NCBI RefSeq assembly: GCF_000337495.1
Contig: NZ_AOIS01000037.1
Coordinates: 169,897 to 222,263 of the forward strand
From: Haloterrigena salina JCM 13891
GTDB lineage: Archaea; Halobacteriota; Halobacteria; Halobacteriales; Natrialbaceae
Direction: 5' to 3'
DNA length: 52,367 nt
This document shows, piece by piece, positions 1 through 7,975 of the stretch. Below the pieces are notes generated by a model. The model made no database searches. It was given only the letters and a program-made list of their open reading frames with translations, and was not told the origin of the DNA. A program made the position numbers and the translations under genes. Position 1 is the first letter of the stretch. The number at the start of each line of letters is the position of its first letter.

Positions 1-1002
1 CGAGATCGTCTCGCGCGTCTCGGCGACGAGTTCCCTCACGACCGCAGCCGCAGACTGCACCTCGTCGACTCCGCCGACGCTCTGGCCGGCGTACAGTGCC
101 ATCGACTCGATATCGCCCTCGAGGTCGGGCGTCGCCAGCGCCTCGTCGTAGCGTTCGATTGGGTCGCCGTCACCGTCGTTCGTCCGCGCGACGACGTCGT
201 CCTCGCCGGGCTGCTCGCCCGCAGGCGGCTCCCCGACCGCCCGCCAGCGCTCGAGGGTCTCGTTCTCGAGGACGCGATGGGGCATCCCCGGCCAGCCCTT
301 ATCGTACAGGGTCGTGTACGCGGTGTCGGTCTCGTCGCTCTCGCGGAGCCGTCGCCGATACGTTTCGTGTACGTTCGCCTCCTCGCACGCGACGAAGCGA
401 GTGCCGAGCCACGCGCCGTCCGCGCCGAGTGCGAGCGCCGCCGCGACGCCGCGGCCGTCGGCGATCCCGCCCGCCGCGACGATCGGCACCGCGTCGCCGA
501 CCGCGTCCGCGACCCGCGGGACCAGCGCCGTCGTCGCGACCTCGCTCTGGACGTGCCCGCCGGCCTCGAGGCCCTGCGTGACGACGACGTCGACGCCGGC
601 CTCGACGGCCTCGCGTGCGGCGTCCGCGCTGCCGACGGTCTGTAGCACCGTCCCGCCGGTGTCGTGGACGCGGTCGACGTACGGGGCCGCGTCGCCGAAG
701 GAAAACGAGACGATCGGTGCGCCTGCCTCGAGGACGGCCTCGAGATGGGCGTCGGTGTCGATGACCGTCGTCGCGTCGTCCAGTGCGAGGTTGACGGCGA
801 ACGGCTCGTCGGTCCGCTCGCGGGTCTCGCGGATTACGTCGCGGGTCTCCTCGCGGTCGCGCCACGTGACGGCGAGGTGGCCCAGTCCGCCGGCGTTCGA
901 AACGGCCGCCGCGAGTTCCGGGGTCGTCGCGCTGCCGATCGGCGCCTGGACGAGGGGGTACTCGATCTCGAGGGCGTCACAGAGCGGCGTCCGGAGTGCC
1001 AT
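1..1002 (-). CDS. nitronate monooxygenase / 2-nitropropane dioxygenase family FMN enzyme (C-terminus cut by window edge)
   Basis: Translation from the ATG at 1002 reads MALRTPLCDALEIEYPLVQA and stays open for 334 codons to the window edge. It is a TIM-barrel FMN oxidoreductase of the nitronate monooxygenase/2-nitropropane dioxygenase family. The N-terminus holds the PLVQAPIG and NAGGLGHLA motifs, the middle VVTQGLEAGGH, and the phosphate-binding end PIVAAGGIADGRGVAAALALGADGAWLGTRF-like segment, all typical of this family. The family oxidises alkyl nitronates, but many members have unknown substrates and some resemble enoyl-ACP reductase FabK, so the substrate is open. It lies 29 nt downstream of moaC on the same strand, so it may be cotranscribed. 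Confidence 0.88.
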   Translation of the reverse strand, partial: MALRTPLCDALEIEYPLVQAPIGSATTPELAAAVSNAGGLGHLAVTWRDREETRDVIRETRERTDEPFAVNLALDDATTVIDTDAHLEAVLEAGAPIVSFSFGDAAPYVDRVHDTGGTVLQTVGSADAAREAVEAGVDVVVTQGLEAGGHVQSEVATTALVPRVADAVGDAVPIVAAGGIADGRGVAAALALGADGAWLGTRFVACEEANVHETYRRRLRESDETDTAYTTLYDKGWPGMPHRVLENETLERWRAVGEPPAGEQPGEDDVVARTNDGDGDPIERYDEALATPDLEGDIESMALYAGQSVGGVDEVQSAAAVVRELVAETRETIS

Positions 1003-1031
1003 GATACGCCCCGGTTCGAGTCACTGGTATT

Positions 1032-1574
1032 TCACTTCCGGTGCTTCTCCTTGGTCACGACCTGGACGTTCTCGATCCCCGTCTCGGGATACTGCCCGTC
1101 GTCGTCCTTCTCGACGGCCTTGACCATGTCCCAGACGACGTTGAGCCCGGTCGTGACGCCCTCGAGGGCCTCCATCTCGCAGCCCGTCTTCCCGGTCGTC
1201 TCGACGGCGACCTCGAGTTCAACCCGATCCTCGCCCAGCGAGAACTCGGTGTCGACGTTGGTGATCGGGATCTGGTGGCACATCGGGATCGTCTCCCAGG
1301 TGTGTTTGACGGCCTGAATCGCACCGACGCGGGCGGTCGCGAGCACGTCGCCCTTTCCGATCTGGTCGTCGCGGATCGCCTTGATCGTCGAGGACTGGAG
1401 GCGGATCTCCCCGGCCGCGACCGCGCGGCGCTCGCTGTCGGGCTTGTCGCCGACGTCGACCATCTGGACGTCGCCCTCGTCGGTGGTGTGAGTGAGGTCG
1501 TCGGCCTCGCCGTCGTTCGAGTCCGCTCTCGGGTCCGGGTTCGAGCCCTCGGCCGGCGTCGGATCCTCAGACAT
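1032..1574 (-). CDS. moaC: cyclic pyranopterin monophosphate synthase MoaC
   Basis: This is the second enzyme of molybdopterin biosynthesis: it converts 3',8-cyclo-7,8-dihydro-GTP, made by MoaA, to cyclic pyranopterin monophosphate in the cytoplasm. The 180-residue product carries the family blocks KGDVLATARVGAIQAVKHT (about 74-92), the MCHQIPI loop (98-104), the EMEALEGV block (133-140) and a WDMVKA segment. A haloarchaeal acidic N-terminal extension of about 35 residues precedes the core. An upstream GTG at 1583 is in frame, but the ATG at 1574 is preferred because it overlaps the stop region of the preceding hydrate-repair gene by 8 nt, which implies translational coupling. Confidence 0.95.
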   Translation of the reverse strand: MSEDPTPAEGSNPDPRADSNDGEADDLTHTTDEGDVQMVDVGDKPDSERRAVAAGEIRLQSSTIKAIRDDQIGKGDVLATARVGAIQAVKHTWETIPMCHQIPITNVDTEFSLGEDRVELEVAVETTGKTGCEMEALEGVTTGLNVVWDMVKAVEKDDDGQYPETGIENVQVVTKEKHRK

Positions 1575-3000
1575 CACCCTCACCTCCGTCCCACAGGACC
1601 GCTGGAAGTTCCGCGAGCATATCGGACGCGAGGAATCCGTACTCTTGGCTCTCTGCGAGGCGCTCGCCCGCGAGCCCGTTGACGTGGGCCCCCGCCGCGG
1701 CGGCGTCGAGGGGCTCGGCGTGCTCCAGCAGGGCGGCGACGACGCCGGCGAGCGTGTCGCCGGTGCCGCCGACCTTCATGCCGACGGTGCCCGAGCGGCT
1801 GATCCGCGTGCGCTCGCCGTCGGTGATCACGTCGTTTGCCCCCTTCGCGAGGACGACGTGGCCGAGCTCGGCCGCGAACGCTTCGATCTCGTCGGCTACC
1901 GACGCCAGGTCGTCGGTGTCCGGGCCGCCCATCCGCGCGAGTTCGCCGCGGTTTGGCGTACAGACCAGCGTCGCGTCGGTCTCGATCTCCGGAACGACCG
2001 CGAGGGCGTCGGCGTCGACGACCGCCCGGCCGGTGTAGGCTGAGAGGAACTGGCGGGTCGCCTCGAGGGTCTCGTCTTCGGTGCCGAGGCCGGGGCCGAT
2101 GACGACGGCGTTATCGTACGCTTCGGCCGTCTCGAGGAGGTCGTCGGCCACCTCGGGCGTGAGGACATCGCTCTCGTAGGACTGGACGATCAGATCCTCG
2201 CTGTACCCCTGGATCTCGCCGGCGACGGAGTCGGGAGCCGCGACGAAGGCGAGTTCCGCGCTGGCCCGCAGGGCGGCCTGGGCCGCCAGCGCCGGCGCGC
2301 CGGTGTAGGGACCCCCGCCGATGATATTCGGCCGTCCCTCGCGAGTGTCGGGTCGCGCGAGGTCGACGTCGCCGGGTCCGACGTCCCGTTCGGCCGCGGT
2401 CGGGATACCGATATCTGCGACCGCGAGCTCCGCGTTGAGGTCCTCGAGTCCCGGCTTCGCGTCGTGGAACGTGACGACGCGGTCCGCCTCGACGCCGTTG
2501 TCGGCGTGATCGCCCCCGTCGGCGTCGAAGCCGGAGGGGACGTCAACCGCCACGACGGTCGCGTCGGCGGCATTGATCGCGTCGGCCGCGGTCGCCGCGG
2601 GTTCCCGGAGGTCGCCGCTGATCCCCGTCCCCAGCATCGCGTCCACGACGACGTCGCACTCGGGGAGTTCGAACCCGCTCGAGTCCGCGATCTCTCGCGT
2701 CTCGTAGTCGGTCCGCTGGAGGGCCTCCCAGTTCTCGCGAGCGATGTCCGTGCCGATGTTCGCGGCGCGGCCGAGCAGGAGGGTCGTGACGTCGTACCCA
2801 TCTAGAAAGCGGGCGGCGACGAACGCGTCTCCGCCGTTGTTGCCTCGGCCGGCGACGATCGCGACTCGAGCCCCCGGTTCGGCGGCGTCGCGGACCGCGC
2901 GGGCGACGGCGTTCCCGCTCGACTCCATCAACTGCTTTCGCGGCACGCCCAGCGCCGCGGCGTTCTCGTCGACGGCGCCCATTCGCTCGCCTGTGATCAT
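1567..3000 (-). CDS. nnr: bifunctional NAD(P)H-hydrate epimerase / ADP-dependent NAD(P)H-hydrate dehydratase
   Basis: The enzyme repairs NADHX and NADPHX, damaged hydrated cofactors: the N-terminal YjeF_N domain epimerises the R and S forms and the C-terminal ribokinase-like domain dehydrates the S form using ADP. In the 477-residue product, AGRGNNGGDAFVAARFL marks the epimerase (about 48-64). Then VVDADAL, CTPNRGELARMGG and the GGTGDTLAGVVAALL block near the C-terminus mark the dehydratase. The ATG at 3000 (MITGERMGAVDENAAALG) is preferred over an in-frame start at 3030 because it gives the usual family N-terminus. moaC overlaps its end. It is divergent from the gene at 3105. Confidence 0.95.
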   Translation of the reverse strand: MITGERMGAVDENAAALGVPRKQLMESSGNAVARAVRDAAEPGARVAIVAGRGNNGGDAFVAARFLDGYDVTTLLLGRAANIGTDIARENWEALQRTDYETREIADSSGFELPECDVVVDAMLGTGISGDLREPAATAADAINAADATVVAVDVPSGFDADGGDHADNGVEADRVVTFHDAKPGLEDLNAELAVADIGIPTAAERDVGPGDVDLARPDTREGRPNIIGGGPYTGAPALAAQAALRASAELAFVAAPDSVAGEIQGYSEDLIVQSYESDVLTPEVADDLLETAEAYDNAVVIGPGLGTEDETLEATRQFLSAYTGRAVVDADALAVVPEIETDATLVCTPNRGELARMGGPDTDDLASVADEIEAFAAELGHVVLAKGANDVITDGERTRISRSGTVGMKVGGTGDTLAGVVAALLEHAEPLDAAAAGAHVNGLAGERLAESQEYGFLASDMLAELPAVLWDGGEGDV

Positions 3001-3104
3001 GTCCGGGGGTTCGACGGGCCGTCCGTTCAACGTTGCGGACCGGTGGTACTCGGTCGAACGTCCGTAAGCGATACCGTCAATCGTCTCGAGCCCCGAGTAC
3101 CGTC

Positions 3105-3602
3105 GTGAACGTCTTCTGGCTCGACGAGGACCCGCGGCTCGCCGCGCGCTATCACTGCGATCAGCACGTCAACAAGCTGCTGCTCGAGGCCGCGCAGGTC
3201 CTCTGCACTGCGGCCCGGGAGAACGGCTACGAGGCGGACTTCCTCTACCAAGCGACCCACGTCGACCACCCCGTCACGACGTGGGCGACCGAGTCGCGGT
3301 CGAACTGGCTTCGCCTCCGAGAACACGCCGCGGCGCTCAACGCCGAGTTCGTCGAGCGATACGACAAGGACGACGACCACGCCTCCTGGCAGGTGATCGA
3401 GCGCATCGATCCCGAGGCGATCGAATTCCCCGACGAGGAGCCGACGCCCCGGCCCCAGACGATGCCCGACGAGTACAAACGGCCCGACGATCCCGTTGCG
3501 GCCTATCGGGCCTACTACGCCGGCGAGAAGGCCGAGATGGCCGAGTGGAAGTACACCGAGGAGCCGCCGTGGCTCGAGGCGTATCTGATCGAGTCCGTCT
3601 GA
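3105..3602 (+). CDS. conserved hypothetical protein with an N-terminal HVNK signature
   Basis: A GTG at 3105 gives MNVFWLDEDPRLAARYHCDQ, followed by HVNKLLLEAAQVLCTA, a 165-residue soluble protein. The start is chosen because the conserved-looking N-terminal block begins exactly there and the 24 upstream in-frame codons look non-coding. From memory, phage and archaeal proteins share the pattern LDxDPxxAAxxxCDxHVxKxxLExxQxLxT, with invariant-looking Cys, His and Lys. No function is established for them that I can name. The basic/aromatic pattern (H, W, K and E in the first 60 residues) would suit a small nucleic-acid enzyme, but that is inference. The gene is divergent from the hydrate-repair gene. 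Confidence 0.75.
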   Translation: MNVFWLDEDPRLAARYHCDQHVNKLLLEAAQVLCTAARENGYEADFLYQATHVDHPVTTWATESRSNWLRLREHAAALNAEFVERYDKDDDHASWQVIERIDPEAIEFPDEEPTPRPQTMPDEYKRPDDPVAAYRAYYAGEKAEMAEWKYTEEPPWLEAYLIESV

Positions 3603-3696
3603 CCGCTCGCTTCGGTCCCGACGGAGTCCTCGAATCGATCAGCACGGATACTGTCCGTTACGTCACACTTATCCGACGTAGTAGCGTCATTCTACT

Positions 3697-3981
3697 GTGA
3701 TGTTCCCGCCGATCGCCTCCCGAGATTCGATCGTCTCCGACGACGTGAATCCCCTCACGGAAGCCTACAGGGACGTCGTCATCTACGACGAACCGGTCGA
3801 CGACGAGCCGCTCTACGAGGGGCCGATCGTCGTCCACGCCAACGGGTGGATCGAACTCGAAGGTAATCGACTCCTCTCCCCGAGCGCGATCCACCATATC
3901 GATATCTACGACGACGAGGTCACGGAATCGGGGGCCGAATGCGAGGGCTCGGGAGACCACCACGCCGACGGTCGAGAGTAG
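3697..3981 (+). CDS. small acidic hypothetical protein
   Basis: The 94-residue product (or 93 from the ATG at 3700; GTG and ATG are adjacent) is rich in Asp, Glu and Tyr. It has the mid-section DEPLYEGPIVVHANGWIELEGNRLLSPSAIHHIDIY, which reads like a small beta-rich domain. No signal peptide, membrane segment or metal motif is visible. The acidic composition and GC3-rich codons fit a haloarchaeal gene, but I do not recognise the family. Confidence 0.6.
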   Translation: MMFPPIASRDSIVSDDVNPLTEAYRDVVIYDEPVDDEPLYEGPIVVHANGWIELEGNRLLSPSAIHHIDIYDDEVTESGAECEGSGDHHADGRE

Positions 3982-4056
3982 AACGATCGGTGACGGCGAC
4001 CGCCGAACGGATCGGTTCGGTCCTCGAGGCGGCCGACAGCAGCGCCGAACACCGGT

Positions 4057-4335
4057 TCAGTACTGAATTTCGAAGCCGTCCTCGCCCCGTGGCTCCTCGT
4101 ACTCGACCTCGACGTCCTCGACGTCGGCCGCGGGACTGCCCGTGTGACACCACTCGATCATCCCCTCGACGGCGTCCTCGGGCCCTTCGAAGATCGCCTC
4201 GACGCGGCCGTCGTCCAAGTTCTTCACCCAGCCGTCGACGCCCCTCTCGCGGGCCGTGTCTCGAGTGTTCGCGCGGTAGTAGACGCCCTGTACCGTCCCG
4301 GAGACGAAGACGTGTGCGCGGGTTCGTCCTGCCAT
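4057..4335 (-). CDS. acyP: acylphosphatase
   Basis: This is a 92-residue acylphosphatase, which hydrolyses carboxyl-phosphate bonds such as that of acetyl phosphate. The N-terminal VSGTVQGVYYRANTRDTARE block holds the phosphate-binding loop (family GxVQGVxFR) with the catalytic Arg. The following GVDGWVKNLDDGRVEAIFEG contains the catalytic Asn and the typical G-W-V-x-N-x-x-D-G-x-V signature. The usual Phe before that Arg is Tyr here. The ATG at 4335 is chosen because the domain starts directly after it and 23 upstream in-frame codons are poor. Confidence 0.95.
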   Translation of the reverse strand: MAGRTRAHVFVSGTVQGVYYRANTRDTARERGVDGWVKNLDDGRVEAIFEGPEDAVEGMIEWCHTGSPAADVEDVEVEYEEPRGEDGFEIQY

Positions 4336-4636
4336 GTGCGAGGGATCGACCGCGAGCGGCAAAAAGTCGACTCTACGACGCGAGTGCTGCCCGACCGACT
4401 CCACGCCGTGGCGCGCGCTGTCGGGCGTCCGAGCGAAGCGAGGTGCGACCGACGGAGCCGTGCGAGGGAGAAATGAGCGAATCGGTTGGGGAGGCCGTGG
4501 AATCCCCTGTTGCCGCGATAGGGGGTGTTCCTGTCTCGTATTCTCTTATACGGCTCGAGCGTGACCGCTAAAGCGGGATCAGGTCACACTCGAGGAGTTC
4601 TTTTGACTCGGGAACCGAACACGAGAGGACACGACC
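4336..4636. other. gene-free stretch between acylphosphatase and a small membrane protein
   Basis: About 300 nt without a credible gene. It contains a low-complexity CGAGCGAAGCGAGG-type run near 4430-4445, a motif commonly seen in haloarchaeal intergenic DNA, and an AT-rich spot with CTCTTATACGG near 4545 that could be a promoter for the gene at 4637. No convincing RNA gene was recognised. Confidence 0.5.
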
Positions 4637-4882
4637 ATGGGCATCATCGAACACATCGAAGACGAGTATCTCGACGTCTCGAGTAGCCGCGCGACGCTCC
4701 GGGAACTACTCGAGTTGCTCGTCGGTGCGATCCTGTTCGTCCTCGTTGCGAGCGGATTCGCCTACTATCTGATCGGCGAGACGGCCGCTCGTTACGTCGC
4801 CGCCATACTCGCAGCTATCTTCGGCATTATGCTCGTCTCGCAGGCCTACTGGGCAGTCACCGGTCGCGAGGACTACGAGTGA
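4637..4882 (+). CDS. small two-helix membrane protein
   Basis: The 81-residue product has an acidic N-terminal tail of about 25 residues, then hydrophobic segments at about 27-47 (LLVGAILFVLVASGFAYYLI) and 52-70 (YVAAILAAIFGIMLVSQAY), and a short charged tail. The ATG at 4637 follows a clear intergenic gap. I do not recognise a functional family. It faces the next gene tail to tail. Confidence 0.7.
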   Translation: MGIIEHIEDEYLDVSSSRATLRELLELLVGAILFVLVASGFAYYLIGETAARYVAAILAAIFGIMLVSQAYWAVTGREDYE

Positions 4883-4976
4883 ACCGCTCGCTGTCGACGG
4901 TGAGACCGACGTTCGAGACCGCGCACTCGAGCAGTGCGGACTCGGACTCGCTTCTTGCTGAACACGTCGGCGCTAC

Positions 4977-5294
4977 TCACGCCGGCCGTTCGTACCGGCG
5001 AGCGCCGCGGATCATGCGGACGGTGAGACCGAACACCGCGACGACGAAGACGATCCAGACGAGGTCGGAGCCACCGAGGGGTTCCGCGTACTCCACGACG
5101 GCGACGAGCGCCAGCAGTCCAGCGACGTACAGCGTGTTCGTCCCGACGAAGTCCGCCAGACCCTCCTCGTCGGTAACGCGGTCGGAATCGTGGCCCGCGA
5201 TCAGCCGAACCATCCCGAAGTACTTGATCGCGACGCCGAGCGCGCCGACGAACCCGGCGGCCGCGAGCAGCGAGAGGATCGATCCGTCGACCAT
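4977..5294 (-). CDS. DUF3784-like small membrane protein
   Basis: The 105-residue product has an N-terminal helix (about 5-25) followed by IKYFGMVRLIAGHDSDR and then two helices at about 52-72 and 78-97. The order helix, I-K-x(n)-LIAG-x-x, polar loop with ADFVG, then two helices matches the pattern of DUF3784 proteins, whose role is unknown. The C-terminal end is basic (RGARRYERP), suggesting a cytoplasmic tail. Confidence 0.7.
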   Translation of the reverse strand: MVDGSILSLLAAAGFVGALGVAIKYFGMVRLIAGHDSDRVTDEEGLADFVGTNTLYVAGLLALVAVVEYAEPLGGSDLVWIVFVVAVFGLTVRMIRGARRYERPA

Positions 5295-5342
5295 ACGAGC
5301 ATATTGACAGCAGTATTACAAAATTGTTCCGTGCGAACGGCG

Positions 5343-6272
5343 TCACTCGCCGGTCCGCAGGTGGTGGAAGATGTAGGTCTGGGCGTACCCGGCGTACTCC
5401 CCGCCCAGTCGCTCGCGGATCGCCCGCGAGGTCGCGGCGTAGGAGCCCCGTTCGCAGTCGGGGTAGTACTCCTCGACGGCCGACTTGAGCCACGTGTCGA
5501 GGGGGACGGCCTCGTCGAATCCCAGCGAGAACAGGAGCACGCAGTCGGCGACCTTGTCGCCGACGCCAACGAATCGGGTCAGGTACTCTCGAGCGGGCTC
5601 GTATGCGAGATCCCGTGCTTCCTCAGGGTGGGCCTCGCCGTCGGCCACCATCTCGGCCGTGCGAACGACGTAGGGGGCCCGGTAGCCCAGTCCCAGATCC
5701 CGCAGTTCGGCCTCGGTCGCCGCCGCGAGTTGCGCCGGCGTCGGGAACGCGTGGTAGGTCTCGCCGTCGAACGATATTGCGTCGCCGTATTCTCGAGCCA
5801 GCGTCGAGACCATCGTGTGGATCCGGCCGACCCGCATCTGCGTCGAACAGATAAACGAGATCAGGCAGCCGAAGGCCGGATCGTCGACCAGTCGCATCCC
5901 GCGGTGGGCCTCGTAGGCCTCCCGGAGGAGGGGGTCGTCCGGCGCCGCGTCGACGATCGCCTCGAGGTCGTCGTCCAGGCGCAGCAGTTCGCGGACGATC
6001 GGTTCGGCATCGGTCGTCGATTCCCACTCGAGGCGGCCGGTCGTCGCGTCGGCCGCCACGCCGGCGGTCGGATCGCCCTCGGGGCCGCCGCGGCGACGAA
6101 CCCGGATCACTTCCCCGTCGACGACGGTGTGATACCACGCCTCCGGCGCCGGCGACCCGCCGTACATCTCGCCGTCGCTGCGCCGCCAGAGGTAGCTCTG
6201 TCCGCTCTCGAGCGTGCGGTACAGGTCGAGACCGCCCCCGAGTTCGTCGACCGGAATCGTCCCTGTCTCCAT
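5343..6272 (-). CDS. OGG1-like DNA glycosylase / AP lyase (HhH-GPD)
   Basis: This base-excision repair enzyme most resembles the 8-oxoguanine DNA glycosylase/lyase (OGG1) branch of the HhH-GPD superfamily. The N-terminal domain opens with LDLYRTLESGQSYLWRR, as in the OGG/AlkA N-terminal fold. The helix-hairpin-helix is FVGVGDKVADCVLLFSLG, with Lys240 in the position of the lyase nucleophile and Asp259 in AVPLDTWLK as the catalytic aspartate. The full length of 309 residues is normal for archaeal OGG1. A pure AlkA-type alkylbase glycosylase would lack the Lys, so OGG1-type is preferred. Confidence 0.87.
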   Translation of the reverse strand: METGTIPVDELGGGLDLYRTLESGQSYLWRRSDGEMYGGSPAPEAWYHTVVDGEVIRVRRRGGPEGDPTAGVAADATTGRLEWESTTDAEPIVRELLRLDDDLEAIVDAAPDDPLLREAYEAHRGMRLVDDPAFGCLISFICSTQMRVGRIHTMVSTLAREYGDAISFDGETYHAFPTPAQLAAATEAELRDLGLGYRAPYVVRTAEMVADGEAHPEEARDLAYEPAREYLTRFVGVGDKVADCVLLFSLGFDEAVPLDTWLKSAVEEYYPDCERGSYAATSRAIRERLGGEYAGYAQTYIFHHLRTGE

Positions 6273-6477
6273 CTAGCCGTCCGTTCGGGGGCGCGGGCTT
6301 TTGCCTTTCGAACCGGCGGGGCGGACGGGTGGCCGGTCGATCGAACCAGCCGTACAGTGCGTGATATTACCTAGCTATCCGGCCGACGGGGCGCTCGCCG
6401 GGCAGAGCTAGCTCTCGAACAGAGTGTCCTGTCTCCTGAGGCGAACTTTCATACTGGATGCGACACAATATCCGCAC

Positions 6478-6930
6478 ATGAACTGCAGGGTTGTCGTCGA
6501 AGCCGCCGTGCCGGTGTTCGATGTGGAAACTCCGGACGAGGCGATTCGCATCGCCATTTCGAAGACGGGGGAGATGTTAAACCCTGACTTAAACTACGTC
6601 GAGATCAACATGGGCGAGCGCACCGCTCCATCGGGAGAGGAGCTCCCCCCCGCCTTCATCGCGGCCGACGAGGCGCTGGTCGCGCTCGAACTGGAGATGA
6701 CCGTCTTCAACGTCGAGCGCGAGGAACACGCCTCCCGCATCGCGCGCAAGGAGATCGGCCAACTCCTCGAGAACATCCCCCTCGAGGTCATCGAGGTCGA
6801 GGAACTTGAGGAAGACGAAGTCGACGACGAGTCGGACACCGAGACGGAGGAGTCGTCGACCGCGGAGACCGATAACGAGGAGACCGACGACGAGGAGATC
6901 CTCCCCGAGTTCGAGGATCTGGTTGAGTAA
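6478..6930 (+). CDS. DUF555 / UPF0212 family protein
   Basis: The product starts MNCRVVVEAAVPVFDVETPD and continues EAIRIAISKTGEMLNPDLNYVEI, the hallmark of the archaeal DUF555 family, whose function is unknown. The 150-residue protein has the conserved core at 1-105 and a haloarchaeal acidic tail (about 105-150) of Glu, Asp, Ser and Thr. The ATG at 6478 is chosen over a GTG 54 nt upstream because the family always begins at this Met. It faces away from the glycosylase gene. Confidence 0.9.
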   Translation: MNCRVVVEAAVPVFDVETPDEAIRIAISKTGEMLNPDLNYVEINMGERTAPSGEELPPAFIAADEALVALELEMTVFNVEREEHASRIARKEIGQLLENIPLEVIEVEELEEDEVDDESDTETEESSTAETDNEETDDEEILPEFEDLVE

Positions 6931-7151
6931 CTACCGTCCCCGGCTGCCTTCCCGGTCCTAGTGTATTTTCGCGAGCGCTATGCACAACGATGAACAGGAG
7001 TCCGACTATCGCGACGGCTAGTAGCGCGAGTATCGTGAGACCTAGCAGAATGGCGCTCGTCGCCGACGAGGCTCACAAGAGGCCAGCGTAGCGACGCGAA
7101 GACGAGTCTCGCCAGTCAGCGGTTGCATTATCGAAGGAGATGTCGTCTGTC

Positions 7152-7388
7152 TCAGTCCGCAGTAGCGGCGACTGCTTCCTGCTCCCCCTCGCGCATGTTC
7201 TTCGTGATTCCCCCGGCGAGTGCGAAGACAGCAGCTTTGTGATCAGTTTTCGACTTGTGGATCGATGTCGGTCGGATACCCCGCGACTCGTACTCCTCGA
7301 GATCGATAGTACAGTCATCCCACTCCGCGCACTGGTTCGATACCTCCGCGAGAAGGCCGTGAAGGTGAATGAGCTCCTGCTTCTTCAT
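7152..7388 (-). CDS. UPF0058 family protein
   Basis: The 78-residue product begins MKKQELIHLHGLLAEVSNQ and contains the segment RPTSIHKSKTDHKAAVFALA, both characteristic of the small archaeal UPF0058 family. The conserved His and Asp residues have led to metal-binding annotations in some databases, but no activity is established. An ATG two codons upstream (7394) is also possible; the family start favours 7388. Confidence 0.9.
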   Translation of the reverse strand: MKKQELIHLHGLLAEVSNQCAEWDDCTIDLEEYESRGIRPTSIHKSKTDHKAAVFALAGGITKNMREGEQEAVAATAD

Positions 7389-7685
7389 AACCATGCAATC
7401 ATACCCACTGCAGGGTTATATTATTATCTTGAGTCGCGTTAGCACGGACCCCGAGTTCGGTCGACAGGACGTCGCCAGATAGAAATCGCGGAAAGGGGTC
7501 CCTACTCGGTGCAAAACCGCTCGAAGGAAGCGCGTACAATGGGGTATTACACGAATAATGAGCCCTTTCATCGGGGGGTTTGAACGCACCAGTCAGGCTC
7601 GGTAAACGGTCACTACTACTGGACACTGGCACAAGAGAATCGAAGAAGTGGGCGGATCGCGCTCCGCACTGCGAGGGGTCGATCG
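7389..7685. other. 297-nt intergenic stretch, AT-rich at one end
   Basis: No gene is supported here. The part next to UPF0058 is AT-rich (GGGTTATATTATTATCTTG near 7412-7431) and probably holds the leftward UPF0058 promoter. The rest is mixed sequence without open frames of coding character. Confidence 0.45.
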
Positions 7686-7865
7686 CTAGCCGAGTTGTTT
7701 CAACGTCTGGAGATCCCGATCGGTTCGCGTGAACTCGGACATCCGCCGCGAGGCGTGACAGCCGGGGCAGTGAAACATGTCGGCGGCAGCGGGGAGTTCG
7801 CCGGGAGAAATCTGCCAATCTTTCGCACATTCTGGACACAACAGTTGCACGGTCGTCTCATCCAT
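7686..7865 (-). CDS. small zinc-ribbon protein
   Basis: A 59-residue protein starting MDETTVQLLCPECAKDWQ and containing a second pair in FHCPGCHASRR. The two CPxC knuckles, about 28 residues apart, form a rubredoxin-like zinc ribbon. The C-terminal part (MSEFTRTDRDLQTLKQLG) is helical and conserved-looking. Small proteins of this design are common in haloarchaea and are suspected nucleic-acid or protein-interaction modules; no specific partner is visible. The ATG at 7865 is preferred to one nine codons upstream. Confidence 0.85.
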   Translation of the reverse strand: MDETTVQLLCPECAKDWQISPGELPAAADMFHCPGCHASRRMSEFTRTDRDLQTLKQLG

Positions 7866-7975
7866 GCTATGATATTCCACACCGTGCCTCAAAAGTGTTG
7901 TCGCTTCCTAATCAACCGCTTACGGCACCCGAGGTCGAATCGAAACCGCCGATGACAGACCCCGAAACATCGCGT

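Noticed and set aside
4430..4445. Repeat-like CGAGCGAAGCGAGG run as a mobile-element trace
   Set aside because: This motif is common in haloarchaeal intergenic DNA and shows no ends or target duplication here.
6986..7072. Leftward hydrophobic stretch reading SAILLGLTILALLAVAIVGL that resembles a membrane helix
   Set aside because: It is opened by a stop codon at 7075 with no ATG, GTG or TTG before or within the helix, and it then runs into antisense of DUF555. It may be a gene remnant, but a start cannot be supported.
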